A stretch of DNA of 64,000 nucleotides from Miltoncostaea sp963703045 (GCA_963703045.1 OY969782.1:2790001-2854000), one strand, 5' to 3'; numbered from the stretch's first letter, positions 7,790 to 16,771 are shown. Notes: a model not told the origin generated them from the letters alone. A program made the numbers and translations.

Positions 7790-8442
7790 TCGGGGGGGCG
7801 GATGATGAGGGTGCGGTTGCGGACCTCGATCTCGCCGGCCTCGCTCAGACGCCCGAGCGCGATGGTGACGGATTCGCGCACCGCGCCGACCATGTTGGCC
7901 AGCTCCTGGTGCGTCAGGCGCAGGTCGAGGCGGATGCCGTCGGGGGTGACCCGGCCCCAGCGGTCCGCGAGCTGACGCAGCTTGAGCAGCAGGCGGCGCT
8001 CGACGCGCGGCTCGAGCGCGATCGCCACGGCCATGCCGAGATCGGCGATCTGGGCGCTCAGCACCCGCACGAGGTTCGCCGCCAGGGCCGGCTCGCGCAT
8101 CCACGCCTCCATGCGGTCGCGGTCGACCAGGTGCACCAGCGAGTCCTCGATCGCGAAGCAGCGCACCTGCGGCCCGGTCGCCGCCCACGGCTCGAGAGGG
8201 CGCACCAGCAGATCGCCCTGCTCGAGCATCCCGATCGTGCGCTCGCGCTCCTCGGGGGCGATCACGGCGAGGGCGAGCCGGCCGCCGCCGATGACGCAGC
8301 AGACCGCGCCGGTCGCCGTGACGTCGAGCTCGGCGCCCGCCGACACGCGCAGCGCCCGCAGCCCGTTAACGGCCGCCGACAGGGTCGCGTCGTCGAGGTC
8401 GGCGAAGAGGTCGATCGCATGGAAGTCCGAGACGGAGGTCAT
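7765..8442 (-). CDS. Crp/Fnr-family transcriptional regulator
   Basis: A 225-residue regulator. Residues about 7-115 form a cyclic-nucleotide-binding-like beta barrel, but I see no clean phosphate-binding cassette (the FGE..L..G motif is absent), so the ligand is uncertain. About 118-145 is the dimer helix, and 150-215 a winged helix with THQELANMVGAVRESVTIAL. Arg189 and Glu190 align with Crp Arg180/Glu181, the residues that read TGTGA half-sites; the third contact (Crp Arg185) is Ile194 here. The ATG at 8442 overlaps the stop of the CPBP protease gene (ATGA), so the two are translated together. Perfect TGTGA-N6-TCACA sites occur at 4746-4763, a plausible target. Confidence 0.88.
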   Translation of the reverse strand: MTSVSDFHAIDLFADLDDATLSAAVNGLRALRVSAGAELDVTATGAVCCVIGGGRLALAVIAPEERERTIGMLEQGDLLVRPLEPWAATGPQVRCFAIEDSLVHLVDRDRMEAWMREPALAANLVRVLSAQIADLGMAVAIALEPRVERRLLLKLRQLADRWGRVTPDGIRLDLRLTHQELANMVGAVRESVTIALGRLSEAGEIEVRNRTLIIRPPDHEPDPGG

Positions 8443-9155
8443 GAGGTGGCGACGAGTGCGATCGAGGCGATGGCGTTGACCGTCGCGTGCGCGCTCACCG
8501 CACCCCAGTATCCCCTGCGACGGTAGATCCACGCGAGCCCGAGTCCCGTGAGCACCAGCGCGACCGCCCGCGGCCAGATCAGGTAGGCGTCGATGTGCGC
8601 CGAGGTGAACGCGAGCGCGCTGATGAGGGCGGCCGGCCAGAAGCGCAGACGCCGGGCGAGGCCCCGCAGCAGAAGGCCGCGGAAGAGCAGCTCCTCGCCG
8701 AGCGGCGCGAGCACCACGAGCGCGACGATCGTGAGCACGAGCTGCCAGGGCGCCGTCCCGATCTCCTCGACCTCCTCGATGCGGCGCTCCACCACCGGGT
8801 CGATGGCGGCGCCGGCCGCCACGATCACGAGGGCGCCGACCAGCAGCGCGAGACCGGTCCCGATGCCGACGACGACGGTCCGCCGCAGGTCGGGCGGACG
8901 GGCGATGGCCACCCTCCGCTCGTGGGCCGGCAGGTTGCGCCAGAGCAGGACGCCGAACACCAGCAGCAGGAGGCTGGTGCCGAAGGCCAGCAGGGCCCCG
9001 AGGGCGTCGTCGCCGAGCGGAGCGAGCGAGAGGGCCCCGGCCGCTCCGACGAGGGCCGCGAACGCGGCGAGCACGGCGCCGGGGGGCGAGAGCACCCGCC
9101 ACCAGAACCCGGGGGGCTGGGGCGCGCCGCTCGGCGCCTGTTCCAGTGTGCCCAC
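8439..9155 (-). CDS. CPBP-family intramembrane metalloprotease
   Basis: A 238-residue polytopic membrane protein of the CPBP (CAAX protease and bacteriocin-processing, ABI) family. The three family motifs are in order: EELLFRG (the EExxxR motif), FTSAHID (FxxxH), and HATVNAIA near the end. Hydrophobic helices lie at about 25-50, 52-71, 92-115, 136-150 and onward. Family members cleave membrane substrates by an intramembrane metal site, though many bacterial ones have no known substrate. The GTG start at 9155 stands 8 bases after a TAGACT box, so leaderless transcription is likely. Its stop overlaps the Crp-family start, making a two-gene operon of a membrane protease and a regulator. Confidence 0.88.
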   Translation of the reverse strand: MGTLEQAPSGAPQPPGFWWRVLSPPGAVLAAFAALVGAAGALSLAPLGDDALGALLAFGTSLLLLVFGVLLWRNLPAHERRVAIARPPDLRRTVVVGIGTGLALLVGALVIVAAGAAIDPVVERRIEEVEEIGTAPWQLVLTIVALVVLAPLGEELLFRGLLLRGLARRLRFWPAALISALAFTSAHIDAYLIWPRAVALVLTGLGLAWIYRRRGYWGAVSAHATVNAIASIALVATS

Positions 9156-9163
9156 CGGGAGGA

Positions 9164-9169
9164 AGTCTA
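9164..9169 (-). promoter_or_regulatory. -10 box of the CPBP-crp operon
   Basis: TAGACT on the minus strand, 8 bases before the GTG start at 9155, with no Shine-Dalgarno sequence in between. Confidence 0.4.
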
Positions 9170-9200
9170 GAGGGGCTCCCGCGTCACGGCCGGGCTCCCC

Positions 9201-10220
9201 TCAGGCGATGCCGACGGCCTCGCGCACCGCGCCGACGAGGCGGGCCGCCCGCTCGCGGGCGCGCTCGGATCCGGCGGCGAGGATCGCGTCGAGCTCGGCG
9301 CGGTCGGCCATGAGCTCCTCGTAGCGCTCGCGGGGCGTCGCCAGCACCTCCTCGAGGCGGTCGGCGACGATGTCCTTGAGCGTGCCCCAGCCGAGGCCGC
9401 CGGCCAGCATGCGCTCGCGCAGCGCGGCGCGATCGCCGGGGCCGGCGATCTGCCGGTAGATCGCGTAGAGGGTCGAGGTGTCCGGGTCCTTCGGCTCCTC
9501 GACGGGCGTGCTGTCGGTCTTCATGCGCCGGATCAGCTTGCGCGTGGACGCCGGGTCGCCGAAGACGGGGATCGTGTTGTCGTACGACTTGCTCATCTTG
9601 CGGCCGTCGAGCCCGGGCATCGTGTCGTCGCCTCCCACGGACGACACGACGTGCTCCGGCAGCGGCAGCGCGAACCGCTCGCCGTACGCCAGGTTGAACC
9701 GCTCCGCGATGTCGCGGGCGTACTCGACGTGCTGCACCTGGTCGCGCCCGACCGGCACGACGTCGGCGGCCATCACGATGATGTCGGCCGCCATGAGGAC
9801 GGGGTAGTTGTAGAGCCCCATGCTGACCCCGGCGTCGAGGTCCTCGACGCCCGCCTCGCGGTTGCGGTCGCGCGCGGCCTTGTAGGCGTGGGCGCGGTTC
9901 ATCAGGCCCTTCGCCGTCATGCACGACAGCACCCACTGCAGCTCGAACGTCTCCGGCACGTCCGACTGGCGGTAGAGCGTCACGGCCTCCGGATCGAGCC
10001 CGCACGCCAGCCAGGTCGCGGCCACCGAGCGCGTGTAGGCGTCGAGCAGGGCGGGGTCGCGCACCGTCGTGAGGGCGTGGTAGTCGGCGATGAAGTAGAA
10101 GGCGTCGTAGTCGCGCGTCATCTCGATCGCGGGCCGGATGGCGCCGACGTAGTTGCCGAGGTGGGGGATGCCGGTGGGCTTGATGCCGGTCAGAGACGTC
10201 CGGCGGGGGGGTGCCGTCAT
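9201..10220 (-). CDS. trpS: tryptophanyl-tRNA synthetase
   Basis: A class I aminoacyl-tRNA synthetase of 339 residues that charges tRNA-Trp in the cytoplasm. The N-terminal GIKPTGIPHLGNYVGA holds the HIGH-type motif (PHLGN), and GLDGRKMSKSYDN holds KMSKS. Other family blocks are YFIADYHALTT, ALLLQ-type QSDVPETFELQW, MADIIVMAADVVPVGRDQVQHVE and the C-terminal helical anticodon region. The length is standard. The ATG at 10220 follows a TACGAT box at a distance of only 6 bases, a clear leaderless arrangement. Divergent from scpA, with which it shares a 56-base intergenic space. Confidence 0.96.
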   Translation of the reverse strand: MTAPPRRTSLTGIKPTGIPHLGNYVGAIRPAIEMTRDYDAFYFIADYHALTTVRDPALLDAYTRSVAATWLACGLDPEAVTLYRQSDVPETFELQWVLSCMTAKGLMNRAHAYKAARDRNREAGVEDLDAGVSMGLYNYPVLMAADIIVMAADVVPVGRDQVQHVEYARDIAERFNLAYGERFALPLPEHVVSSVGGDDTMPGLDGRKMSKSYDNTIPVFGDPASTRKLIRRMKTDSTPVEEPKDPDTSTLYAIYRQIAGPGDRAALRERMLAGGLGWGTLKDIVADRLEEVLATPRERYEELMADRAELDAILAAGSERARERAARLVGAVREAVGIA

Positions 10221-10226
10221 GCGGCC

Positions 10227-10232
10227 ATCGTA
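10227..10232 (-). promoter_or_regulatory. -10 box of trpS
   Basis: TACGAT on the minus strand (five of six to TATAAT), 6 bases before the trpS ATG. Transcription would begin at the start codon itself. Confidence 0.5.
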
Positions 10233-10258
10233 CGGAGTGCGACGGCGGGCGCCCCGGC

Positions 10259-10264
10259 TACACT
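10259..10264 (+). promoter_or_regulatory. -10 box of the scpA operon
   Basis: TACACT, 12 bases before the scpA ATG, so the leader would be about 5 bases. It faces away from the trpS box in the same short divergent region. Confidence 0.45.
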
Positions 10265-10276
10265 GGCCCGACGCGG

Positions 10277-10996
10277 ATGCCCCCCACCGACGCCCTCCAG
10301 CAGCCGATCGAGCTCGACCTCTTCGAGGGGCCGTTCGACCTGCTGCTCACGCTGGTGCTGCGCGACGAGGTCGAGCTGCTCGAGGTGCCGCTGCTCGAGG
10401 TGGTGACGGCCGCCCTCGGGGAGAACGCGCGCGAGCGGTGGGACACCGACACCGCGGGCGAGCTCATCGTGCTGCTGGCCGCGATGGCCGAGCTCAAGGC
10501 GCGCCGGCTGCTCGGCGAGCCCGGCGAGGAGGAGCCCGACCCCGACACGCTCGAGGCCCGCGAGGCCCTGGCGGCCCGCCTCGTCGCGTACGCGCCGTTC
10601 CAGCGGGCGGCGGGCTGGCTGGCCGAGCGGGGTCGCGCCTGCGTGGGGCCGCGCTATCGGCGCGTGCCGATCCCCGGGGCCCCGCCTCCGCCCCCTGCAT
10701 CCGAGGACGCGGCGCGCCTGCGGGCGGCGATGGAGTCGCTGTTGCGCGCGCCGCCGGCGCCGTCGCTGACGCACCTCACCAGCCGGCGGGTGAGCATGCC
10801 GGCCGCCCTCGCCCGGCTGCAGGCGGCCCTGGCGCGGGCGCGCCGCGTGAGCTTCGACGCCATGACCGCCGGCTTCGCGCCGCTCGAGGAGGCCATCGCG
10901 CTGATGGCCGCGCTCGAGCTCGCCCGCCGGGGCGAGGTCACGCTGTCGCAGGCCGAGCCCTTCGGCGACATCGCGATCACGGGCGCGGGCCGGTGA
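10277..10996 (+). CDS. scpA: ScpA, segregation and condensation protein A
   Basis: ScpA is the kleisin that bridges the Smc head domains with ScpB in chromosome condensation and segregation. The 239-residue product starts with the typical IELDLFEGPFDLLLTLV block, followed by AELIVLLAAMAELKARRLL, an acidic linker, and a C-terminal winged-helix region (FAPLEEAIALMAALELARRGEVTLSQAEPFGDI). The ATG at 10277 is chosen because it puts the conserved block at residue 13 and follows the TACACT box. The stop overlaps the scpB start by four bases. Its partner smc is encoded 45 kb away in this window. Confidence 0.95.
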   Translation: MPPTDALQQPIELDLFEGPFDLLLTLVLRDEVELLEVPLLEVVTAALGENARERWDTDTAGELIVLLAAMAELKARRLLGEPGEEEPDPDTLEAREALAARLVAYAPFQRAAGWLAERGRACVGPRYRRVPIPGAPPPPPASEDAARLRAAMESLLRAPPAPSLTHLTSRRVSMPAALARLQAALARARRVSFDAMTAGFAPLEEAIALMAALELARRGEVTLSQAEPFGDIAITGAGR

Positions 10997-11598
10997 GCGA
11001 GGTCGCGCGACAGGTCGAGGCCCTGCTCTTCCTCGCGCCGGAGCCCCTGCCGGTGGTCGCCCTGTGCGAGATCACCGACGAGTCGCCCGGGGAGGTGCAG
11101 CGCGCCCTCGCCGAGCTCGCCGCGCGCCACGGCGCCGACGGCGGGCTCGAGGTGGTCGAGATCGCGGGCGGCTTCACGCTGCGCACGCGCGCCGACCTGG
11201 CGGGCGTCTGCGACCGCCTGCGCGAGCGCCCGGGCGAGGACCGGGTGTCGCCGGCGGCGCTCGAGACCCTGGCCGTGGTGGCCTACCTCGAGCCGGTCAG
11301 CCGGCCGCAGATCAGCCGCCTGCGCGGGGTCGCGGTCGACTCCACGGTCACCTCGCTGCTCGACCGGGGCCTGCTCGAGGAGGCGGGGCGCCCCTCCGAG
11401 GGCGGGGCGATGCGCTACCGCACCACGCGGCTCTTCCAGGAGCGGTTCGGCCTGCGCCGCGCGGGTGACCTGCCGCCGCTCGAGGGGTTCGAGTTGAGCG
11501 GCCCCGAGGCCGACCGGGTGCGCGAGCGGCTCACGAGCGCGGGGCACCTGCCCGCGGACGCCGCGGCGCCGGCAGAGGCGGATCCCGATGACGGCTGA
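10993..11598 (+). CDS. scpB: ScpB, segregation and condensation protein B
   Basis: ScpB is the dimeric winged-helix (KITE) partner of ScpA in the Smc complex. The 201-residue protein has the N-terminal VEALLFLAPEPL block and the second winged-helix with LETLAVVAYLEPVSRPQISRLRGV, then the linker EGGAMRYRTTRLFQERFGL, all diagnostic. A short acidic tail ends the chain. The GTG at 10993 overlaps the scpA stop (GTGA), and the 3' end overlaps rluB by 11 bases. The scpA-scpB-rluB order is conserved in many Gram-positive genomes. Confidence 0.95.
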   Translation: MSEVARQVEALLFLAPEPLPVVALCEITDESPGEVQRALAELAARHGADGGLEVVEIAGGFTLRTRADLAGVCDRLRERPGEDRVSPAALETLAVVAYLEPVSRPQISRLRGVAVDSTVTSLLDRGLLEEAGRPSEGGAMRYRTTRLFQERFGLRRAGDLPPLEGFELSGPEADRVRERLTSAGHLPADAAAPAEADPDDG

Positions 11599-12319
11599 GC
11601 CCATGAGGGTGCACCGCGCGCTGGCGCTGGCCGGCGTGGCGAGCCGGCGCGCCTCCGAGGCGATGGTGGCCGACGGCCGGGTGAGCGTGAACGGCGTCAC
11701 GGCGACGGTGGGCCAGCTCGTCGGCGAGGACGACGTGGTCGCGGTCGACGGGAGGCCGGTGCGCGGCGCCGAGCCCCGCCGGGCCTACCTCCTCAACAAG
11801 GCGCCGGGGGTGGTGTCGACCGCGCACGACCCGCAGGGCCGGCCGACGGTGCTCGACGAGCTTCCCGACGACGTGCGCCTCTACCCGGTCGGGCGGCTCG
11901 ACATCGACACGACCGGCGCGCTCATCGTGACCAACGACGGCGAGCTCGCCGCACGGCTGATGCACCCGAGCTCGAAGGCGCCGAAGCTCTACGAGGTGCT
12001 GCTGCGCGGGCAGGTGTCGGCCGCCACCGTCCGGCGCCTGCGCGACGGGGTCCCGCTCGAGGATGGCGTCACCGCGCCGGCGCGGGTCGAGAGCATGGAC
12101 CGCCTCACGCCGGGCGGCACGTGGCTGCGCCTGGAGCTGACCGAGGGCCGCAACCGGCAGGTGCGGCGCATGGGCGACGCCGTGGGGCACCGGGTCGAGC
12201 GCCTCCACCGTGCCCGCTACGCCGGCATCGGCGTCCAGAAGCTCGCCGCGGGGCGATGGCGCCCGCTCACGCGGGCCGAGTGGCGCAGCCTCGGCGCGAC
12301 CGTGGGGCTGGTGCGCTGA
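11588..12319 (+). CDS. rluB: 23S rRNA pseudouridine synthase, RluB/RsuA family
   Basis: A 243-residue pseudouridine synthase. An S4 RNA-binding domain occupies about residues 5-55 (RVHRALALAGVASRRASEAM, GRVSVNG). The catalytic block YPVGRLDIDTTGALIVTNDG (about 100-119) contains the Asp that attacks the uridine. Further family blocks are KLYEVLLRG and LTEGRNRQVRRMGDAVGH. Position after scpAB favours RluB (23S position 2605 type) over RsuA, but the two cannot be told apart from sequence alone. ATG 11588 lies inside the scpB end; ATG 11603 (MRVHRAL) is an alternative. The gene ends 8 bases before the chorismate mutase start. Confidence 0.92.
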   Translation: MTAEPMRVHRALALAGVASRRASEAMVADGRVSVNGVTATVGQLVGEDDVVAVDGRPVRGAEPRRAYLLNKAPGVVSTAHDPQGRPTVLDELPDDVRLYPVGRLDIDTTGALIVTNDGELAARLMHPSSKAPKLYEVLLRGQVSAATVRRLRDGVPLEDGVTAPARVESMDRLTPGGTWLRLELTEGRNRQVRRMGDAVGHRVERLHRARYAGIGVQKLAAGRWRPLTRAEWRSLGATVGLVR

Positions 12320-12327
12320 GCGAGCGC

Positions 12328-12693
12328 GTGGTCAGAGCCGTCCGGGGCGCGACCTCGGCCGAGCAGGACACGCCGGAGGACATCCTCGAGAGCACGGCGG
12401 AGCTGCTGACGGAGGTGCTCGAGCGCAACGGGCTCGAGACGGACGACCTGATCTCGATCATCTTCACCATGACGCCCGACCTGCGCTCCGAGTTCCCGGC
12501 GCTGGCCGCCCGGCAGGCCGGCCTCACCACCGTCCCGCTGATCTGCACGAGCGAGATCCCGGTGCCCGGCTCGCTCGGCAGGTGCATCCGGCTGCTGCTG
12601 CACTGCACCGTGCCGGAGGACCGCCACATCACCCACATCTACCTCCGCGAGGCGAAGGTGCTGAGGCCCGACCTGGCGATCGAGCCCCAGTAG
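12328..12693 (+). CDS. aroH: chorismate mutase, AroH type
   Basis: A 121-residue monofunctional chorismate mutase of the trimeric Bacillus AroH fold, turning chorismate into prephenate. The active-site residues can be matched one by one to Bacillus AroH: Arg6 (VRGATS), Arg62 (ALAARQAG), Cys73 and Glu76 (ICTSE), Arg88 (CIRLLL) and Tyr105 (HIYLREA), followed by the family ending VLRPDLAIEP. GTG 12328 is chosen because it places the first active-site Arg at the usual position; a CTG at 12316 that would overlap the rluB stop is the alternative. It feeds the prephenate dehydrogenase encoded at 19039, making this the Tyr/Phe branch point enzyme of the window. Confidence 0.93.
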   Translation: MVRAVRGATSAEQDTPEDILESTAELLTEVLERNGLETDDLISIIFTMTPDLRSEFPALAARQAGLTTVPLICTSEIPVPGSLGRCIRLLLHCTVPEDRHITHIYLREAKVLRPDLAIEPQ

Positions 12694-12702
12694 CGCCCGG
12701 GC

Positions 12703-13074
12703 TCAGCCGAGCTCGTCGTAGCCGGCGCGCCACGACTCGGCGAACCCGCCCGGCGGGTGGTACTCGGAGGATATGGCGCCGGCCAGCTCGAGCGAGCGGC
12801 GGATCTCGGCGCTGTCGAGCAGGTGCACGGTCTTCAGCCGCTCCACGCGGCCGCCGGCGGAGATCGCCGCCGACACCCCGGCCGCGCCGGTCGCCTCGGG
12901 GACCTCGAAGATGGCGAGCCCGTCGTGGTCGCCGAGCATCCAGTAGAACGAGCGCAGCCGGCCGCCGGCCGCGGCGACCACCTTGCGGGCGGCCTCCTCG
13001 CGGTCCTCGGGGTTCTCGACCATCGAGCGCATCGCGTCCTTCGTGTAGGTGAAGTACGTGAGGTAGGTGGACAT
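12703..13074 (-). CDS. GYD-domain protein
   Basis: A 123-residue protein with the GYD-domain pattern: MSTYLTYFTYTKDAMRSM at the start, then AGGRLRSFYWMLGDHDGLAIFEVPE (split around 46-70) and an LKTVHLLDSAEI end. These small ferredoxin-like-fold proteins are widespread, with no agreed biochemical role. The ATG at 13074 has a strong ribosome binding site, GAGGAG at 13083-13088 read on the minus strand, 8 bases away. It stands 146 bases after nadC on the same strand and ends 9 bases from the convergent aroH stop. A link to NAD synthesis is possible but unproven. Confidence 0.8.
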   Translation of the reverse strand: MSTYLTYFTYTKDAMRSMVENPEDREEAARKVVAAAGGRLRSFYWMLGDHDGLAIFEVPEATGAAGVSAAISAGGRVERLKTVHLLDSAEIRRSLELAGAISSEYHPPGGFAESWRAGYDELG

Positions 13075-13220
13075 CCCATCGACTCCTCGGGAACGGATCA
13101 CCGGCCCGTCCGGGGTGGCGCGCCGGCATCGGGCGCCCCCCGTACAGACCTACACCCGCGCGGTGCTCCGCGGCCATCGCCGCCCGGCGATTCTGCGCGA
13201 TCGGCGCGGGCCCCCTCGCG

Positions 13221-14036
13221 TCACGCGCCGATGTCGAGCCCGAGATCGAGGATGGGCGCGGAGTGGGTGAGCGCCCCGACGCTGACCGCGTCGACGCCGG
13301 TCGCCGCGGCCGTCCGCGCGCCCTCGGGCGTCATGCCCCCCGAGGCCTCGAGCCGCGCCCGCCCCGCCGTGACGGCCACCGCGTCGCGCATCTCGCCGGG
13401 GCTCATGTTGTCGAGCAGGATCCAGTCGGCGCCGGCCTCGAGGCCGTGGCGCACCCCGGCGAGGTCGTCGGCCTCGACCTCGACGAGCACGCCGGGCATC
13501 TCGCGGCGGGCGCGCGCCACGGCGTCGACCAGCCCGGCGCCCGCCAGGGCGAGGTGGTTGTCCTTCACCAGCACGCGGTCGTACAGGCCCATCCGGTGGT
13601 TGACGCCGCCGCCGGCCACGACGGCCGCCTTCTCGAGGGCCCGCAGTCCGGGGGTCGTCTTGCGGGTGTCGAGCACGGCGACCGGTGCGCACGCCTCCAC
13701 GTAGAGCGCCGTCAGCGTGGCGATCCCCGACAGGTGGCAGAGGAGGTTGAGCAGCGTGCGCTCGGCGCCCAGCACGGCGCGCGCCGGGCCCGAGATCTCG
13801 GCGACCACGTCGCCCGGCCCCACCCGGTCGCCGTCGGCGGCGCGCCACTCACCCGACAGCCCCGTCTGCGCGAGCACCTCCTCGCCCGCGGCCCGTCCGG
13901 CGAGGACGCCCGCACGGCGGGCGACGACGCGCGCGGTGGCCGTCGCGCCCTCGGGCACGAGCAGCGCCGAGGTGATGTCGCCCCGGTCCCCCAGGTCCTC
14001 GGCGAGCGCGAGGGCGACGACCCGCTCGGGGGTCAC
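13221..14036 (-). CDS. nadC: nicotinate-nucleotide diphosphorylase (carboxylating)
   Basis: NadC turns quinolinate and PRPP into nicotinate mononucleotide, the third step of de novo NAD synthesis. The 271-residue product shows LAEDLGDRGDITS at the N-terminus, LLNLLCHLSGIAT, the PRPP/quinolinate site LDTRKTTPGLRALEKAAV, GGGVNHRMGLYDRVLVKDNH, VEVEADDL, and ILLDNMSPGEM, all diagnostic. The GTG at 14036 overlaps the nadA stop by four bases. With nadB and nadA it forms a coupled three-gene pathway operon. Confidence 0.96.
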   Translation of the reverse strand: MTPERVVALALAEDLGDRGDITSALLVPEGATATARVVARRAGVLAGRAAGEEVLAQTGLSGEWRAADGDRVGPGDVVAEISGPARAVLGAERTLLNLLCHLSGIATLTALYVEACAPVAVLDTRKTTPGLRALEKAAVVAGGGVNHRMGLYDRVLVKDNHLALAGAGLVDAVARARREMPGVLVEVEADDLAGVRHGLEAGADWILLDNMSPGEMRDAVAVTAGRARLEASGGMTPEGARTAAATGVDAVSVGALTHSAPILDLGLDIGA

Positions 14037-15142
14037 GCGAGCGCGAGCATCCGGTCGAGGGCCAGCCGCCCCTGGCGCCGCATCTCGTCGTCGACGCGGA
14101 TCACGTTGACGATCTCGCCGGCCGCGAGCGACTCGAGGCACCAGGTGAGCTTCGGCAGGTCGATGCGGTTCATCGTCACGCAGGGGCAGATGCTCTCGTT
14201 GAGGCACGAGATGCGCTTGTCGGGGTACCGCAGGCGCAGCCGGTTGACGAGGTTCCAGTCGGTCCCGATGACGGCCGAGGCGCCCGACGGGAGCTCTTCG
14301 CAGCGACGGATGATGTACTCGGTCGACCCGTCCTCGTCGGCGGCCTCGACCACCGGCCGGGGGCACTCCGGGTGCACGATCACCACGACGCCGGGATCGG
14401 CCTCGCGGTGCTGCTCGATCTGCCGCACCGTGAACCCGGTGTGCACGTTGCAGAAGCCCTTCCAGAGGATGACCTGCGACGCCGCGAGCGCGCCGGCGTC
14501 GAGGCCGCCGAGCTCGGCCATGCGCGGGTTCCACACGAGGGGGTCGCCGGGGTCCATCCCGAGGCGGCAGGCGGTGTTGCGCCCGAGGTGCTCGTCGGGG
14601 AAGAAGAAGACGGCGTCGCCCTCCGACAGCGCCCAGCGAAAGGCCTTCTCGGCGTTGCCCGACGTGCAGACGGCGCCGCCGTGCGCGCCCACGAACGCCT
14701 TCAGGTCGGCGCCCGAGTTCATGTACGTGAGGGGGATGACCCGGCGGCCGGGCAGCGCGGCGGTCATCTGGTCCCAGGCGTCGCGGACCGTGTAGATGTC
14801 GGCGCACTCGGCCAGGTGGCAGCCGGCGCCGAGGTCGGGCAGCACCACGGACTGGTGGGGCGCGCGCAGCACGTCGGCGGCCTCGGCCATGAAGTAGACG
14901 CCGAGGAACACGATCAGCTCGGCCTCGGTCGCGGCCGCGCCGCGGCGGGCGAGCAGGTACGAGTCGCCGGTGACGTCGGCGAACGCGATCACCTCGTCGC
15001 GTTGGTAGTGGTGCCCGAGGATCACGGCGCGGGGGCCGAGCGCGCGCCGGGCGGCCCAGGCGCGCTCCCAGAGCTCCTCGTGCCCGGCGGCGGTACCGGT
15101 CGCGGGCATCGCGCAGGCGGGACCGATCGCGGTGGTGGTCAT
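14033..15142 (-). CDS. nadA: quinolinate synthase A
   Basis: NadA condenses iminoaspartate with dihydroxyacetone phosphate to quinolinate using a [4Fe-4S] cluster. The 369-residue protein contains ILGHHYQRDEVIAFAD, FLGVYFMAEAADVL, a first cluster Cys in DLGAGCHLAE, a second in LWKGFCNVHTGF, and the third in LNESICPCVTMN; HPECPRPV is also typical. The ATG at 15142 overlaps the nadB stop (ATGA). Because nadB is frameshifted and its wrong frame runs open into this one, an apparent 944-residue NadB-NadA fusion would be an artefact. Confidence 0.96.
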   Translation of the reverse strand: MTTTAIGPACAMPATGTAAGHEELWERAWAARRALGPRAVILGHHYQRDEVIAFADVTGDSYLLARRGAAATEAELIVFLGVYFMAEAADVLRAPHQSVVLPDLGAGCHLAECADIYTVRDAWDQMTAALPGRRVIPLTYMNSGADLKAFVGAHGGAVCTSGNAEKAFRWALSEGDAVFFFPDEHLGRNTACRLGMDPGDPLVWNPRMAELGGLDAGALAASQVILWKGFCNVHTGFTVRQIEQHREADPGVVVIVHPECPRPVVEAADEDGSTEYIIRRCEELPSGASAVIGTDWNLVNRLRLRYPDKRISCLNESICPCVTMNRIDLPKLTWCLESLAAGEIVNVIRVDDEMRRQGRLALDRMLALA

Positions 15143-16723
15143 GCGGCCTCCAGGGCGAGGGCCCGGTCGCGCCGGGCGGTGGCGGGCGGGAGGGCGACCG
15201 GCAGGCCGCCGACCCATGCGATCCGCCGGGCCTGGCGCGGATCGGGGGCGGGATGGTCCGAGCGGAAGTGGGCGCCGCGGCTCTCGGTGCGCAGCGTCGC
15301 CGCGGCCGTCGCGAGCCGGGCGACGAGGATCAGGTTGTCGGTGGCCGGGTCGCCGCCCTCGGGCAGCGCCTCCAGCGCCCGCGAGGCCGCGCGCAGGCCC
15401 TCGGCGTCGCGCTCGACCCCGACCCCCTCCCACATGATCGCCTGCAGACGGGCGCGCACCCCGGCATCGACGCCGCGGGCGGACGGCGGGGCGACGGGGG
15501 CGGTGGGCGAGAGGGGTCCCTCCGGCCAGCCGTCGCCGCCCTCGCCGCAGCGCGCGCGCCGCCGCGCTCGCCAGCACGGCGGCCTCGAGCAGGCCGTTCG
15601 ACGCGAGCCGGTTGGCGCCGTGGGCGCCGGTCGCCGCGCACTCGCCGACCGCGAACAGCCCGGGCAGGGTGGTGCGGCCGGCCACGTCGGTCAGGGCGCC
15701 GCCGATGCCGTAGTGGGCCGCCGGGGTGACCGGCACGAGGTCGCGGGCGAGGTCGAGCCCGTGCTCGGCGCACAGCGCCGAGACGGTCGGGAAGCGCGCG
15801 TGCACCGCGTCGGGGTCGAGGTGGCGCATGTCGATCGTGACGTCGCCGCCCCGCGCCGCGGCGTGGCGGGCGATGGCCCGTGCGACCACGTCGCGCGGCC
15901 CGAGCTCGGCCGACGGGTGCTCGTCGGGCATGAACCGGTACCCGTCCGCGTCGCGCAGGATCGCGCCCTCGCCGCGCACGGCCTCGCTGACGAGGGCGAG
16001 CGGGCCGTCGCCCAGCGACAGCGCCGTGGGGTGGAACTGCACGAGCTCGAGGTCGGCCAGGGCGGCCCCGGCGCGCGCGGCCAGGGCGGGCCCGTCGGCC
16101 GTGGCGCCCGGCGGGTTGGTGGTGCGCGCGTAGAGCTGGCCCGAGCCGCCGGTCGCCAGCGCGACGGCCGCGGCCGGGCGTACCCGCTCCCGGCCGTCGA
16201 TGGTCGCCGTGCGCAGGCCCGTGACGCGACCGTCGGCGACGATCACCTCCAGGGCCCGCTCGCCCTCGGCGACCTCGATGCGCGGGTCGCGCCGCAGCGC
16301 CTCGTCGAGGGCCGCGACGATGTGGGCCCCGGTGGCGTCGCCGCCGGCGTGGACGACCCGCGCCGCCGAGTGGGCGCCCTCGCGGGCGAGGCGCAGGCCG
16401 CCGTCGCCGCGGTCGAAGCGGACGCCCCGCGCGATGAGGGCCGCCACCTGGCCGGGGCCCTCGCGGCAGATCAGGCGTACGAGCCCCTCGTCGCAGAGGC
16501 CCGCGCCGGCGGCGAGGGTGTCGGCCACGTGGTCCTCGACCGAATCGAGCGGGTCGATCGCCGCGGCCATGCCGCCCTGGGCACGGCGGGTGCTGCCGTC
16601 GCCGACGCGCCCCTCGCAGACCACCACGACGGGGCCGTGCTCGGCCGCGTCGAGGGCCAGCAGACCGCCCGCGATGCCGCTGCCCACCACGATGACGGGG
16701 TCCCTCTCCGGCGCTCGACCCAT
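15139..16723 (-). CDS. nadB: L-aspartate oxidase (one-base frameshift)
   Basis: NadB is the FAD enzyme that oxidises aspartate to iminoaspartate for NadA. It has the N-terminal dinucleotide fold (PVIVVGSGIAGGLLALDAAE), RRAQGGMAAAID, the active-site block ELVQFHPTAL, EAVRGEGAIL, HYGIGGALTD and ATGAHGANRLASNGLLEA. The last third is in another frame: from about 15545-15555 the reading shifts, and the expected ending with WEGVGVERDAEGL and ESRGAHFRSDHP is read to the stop at 15139. One extra base in a CG-rich run explains it; corrected length is 527 residues, normal for NadB. ATG 16723 has AGGGA upstream. Probably an intact gene with a sequence error. Confidence 0.88.
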
Positions 16724-16771
16724 TTTCTTGTCCCTTTGACGTGAAGAAGACGATGAATTGGCGTCGAGACG

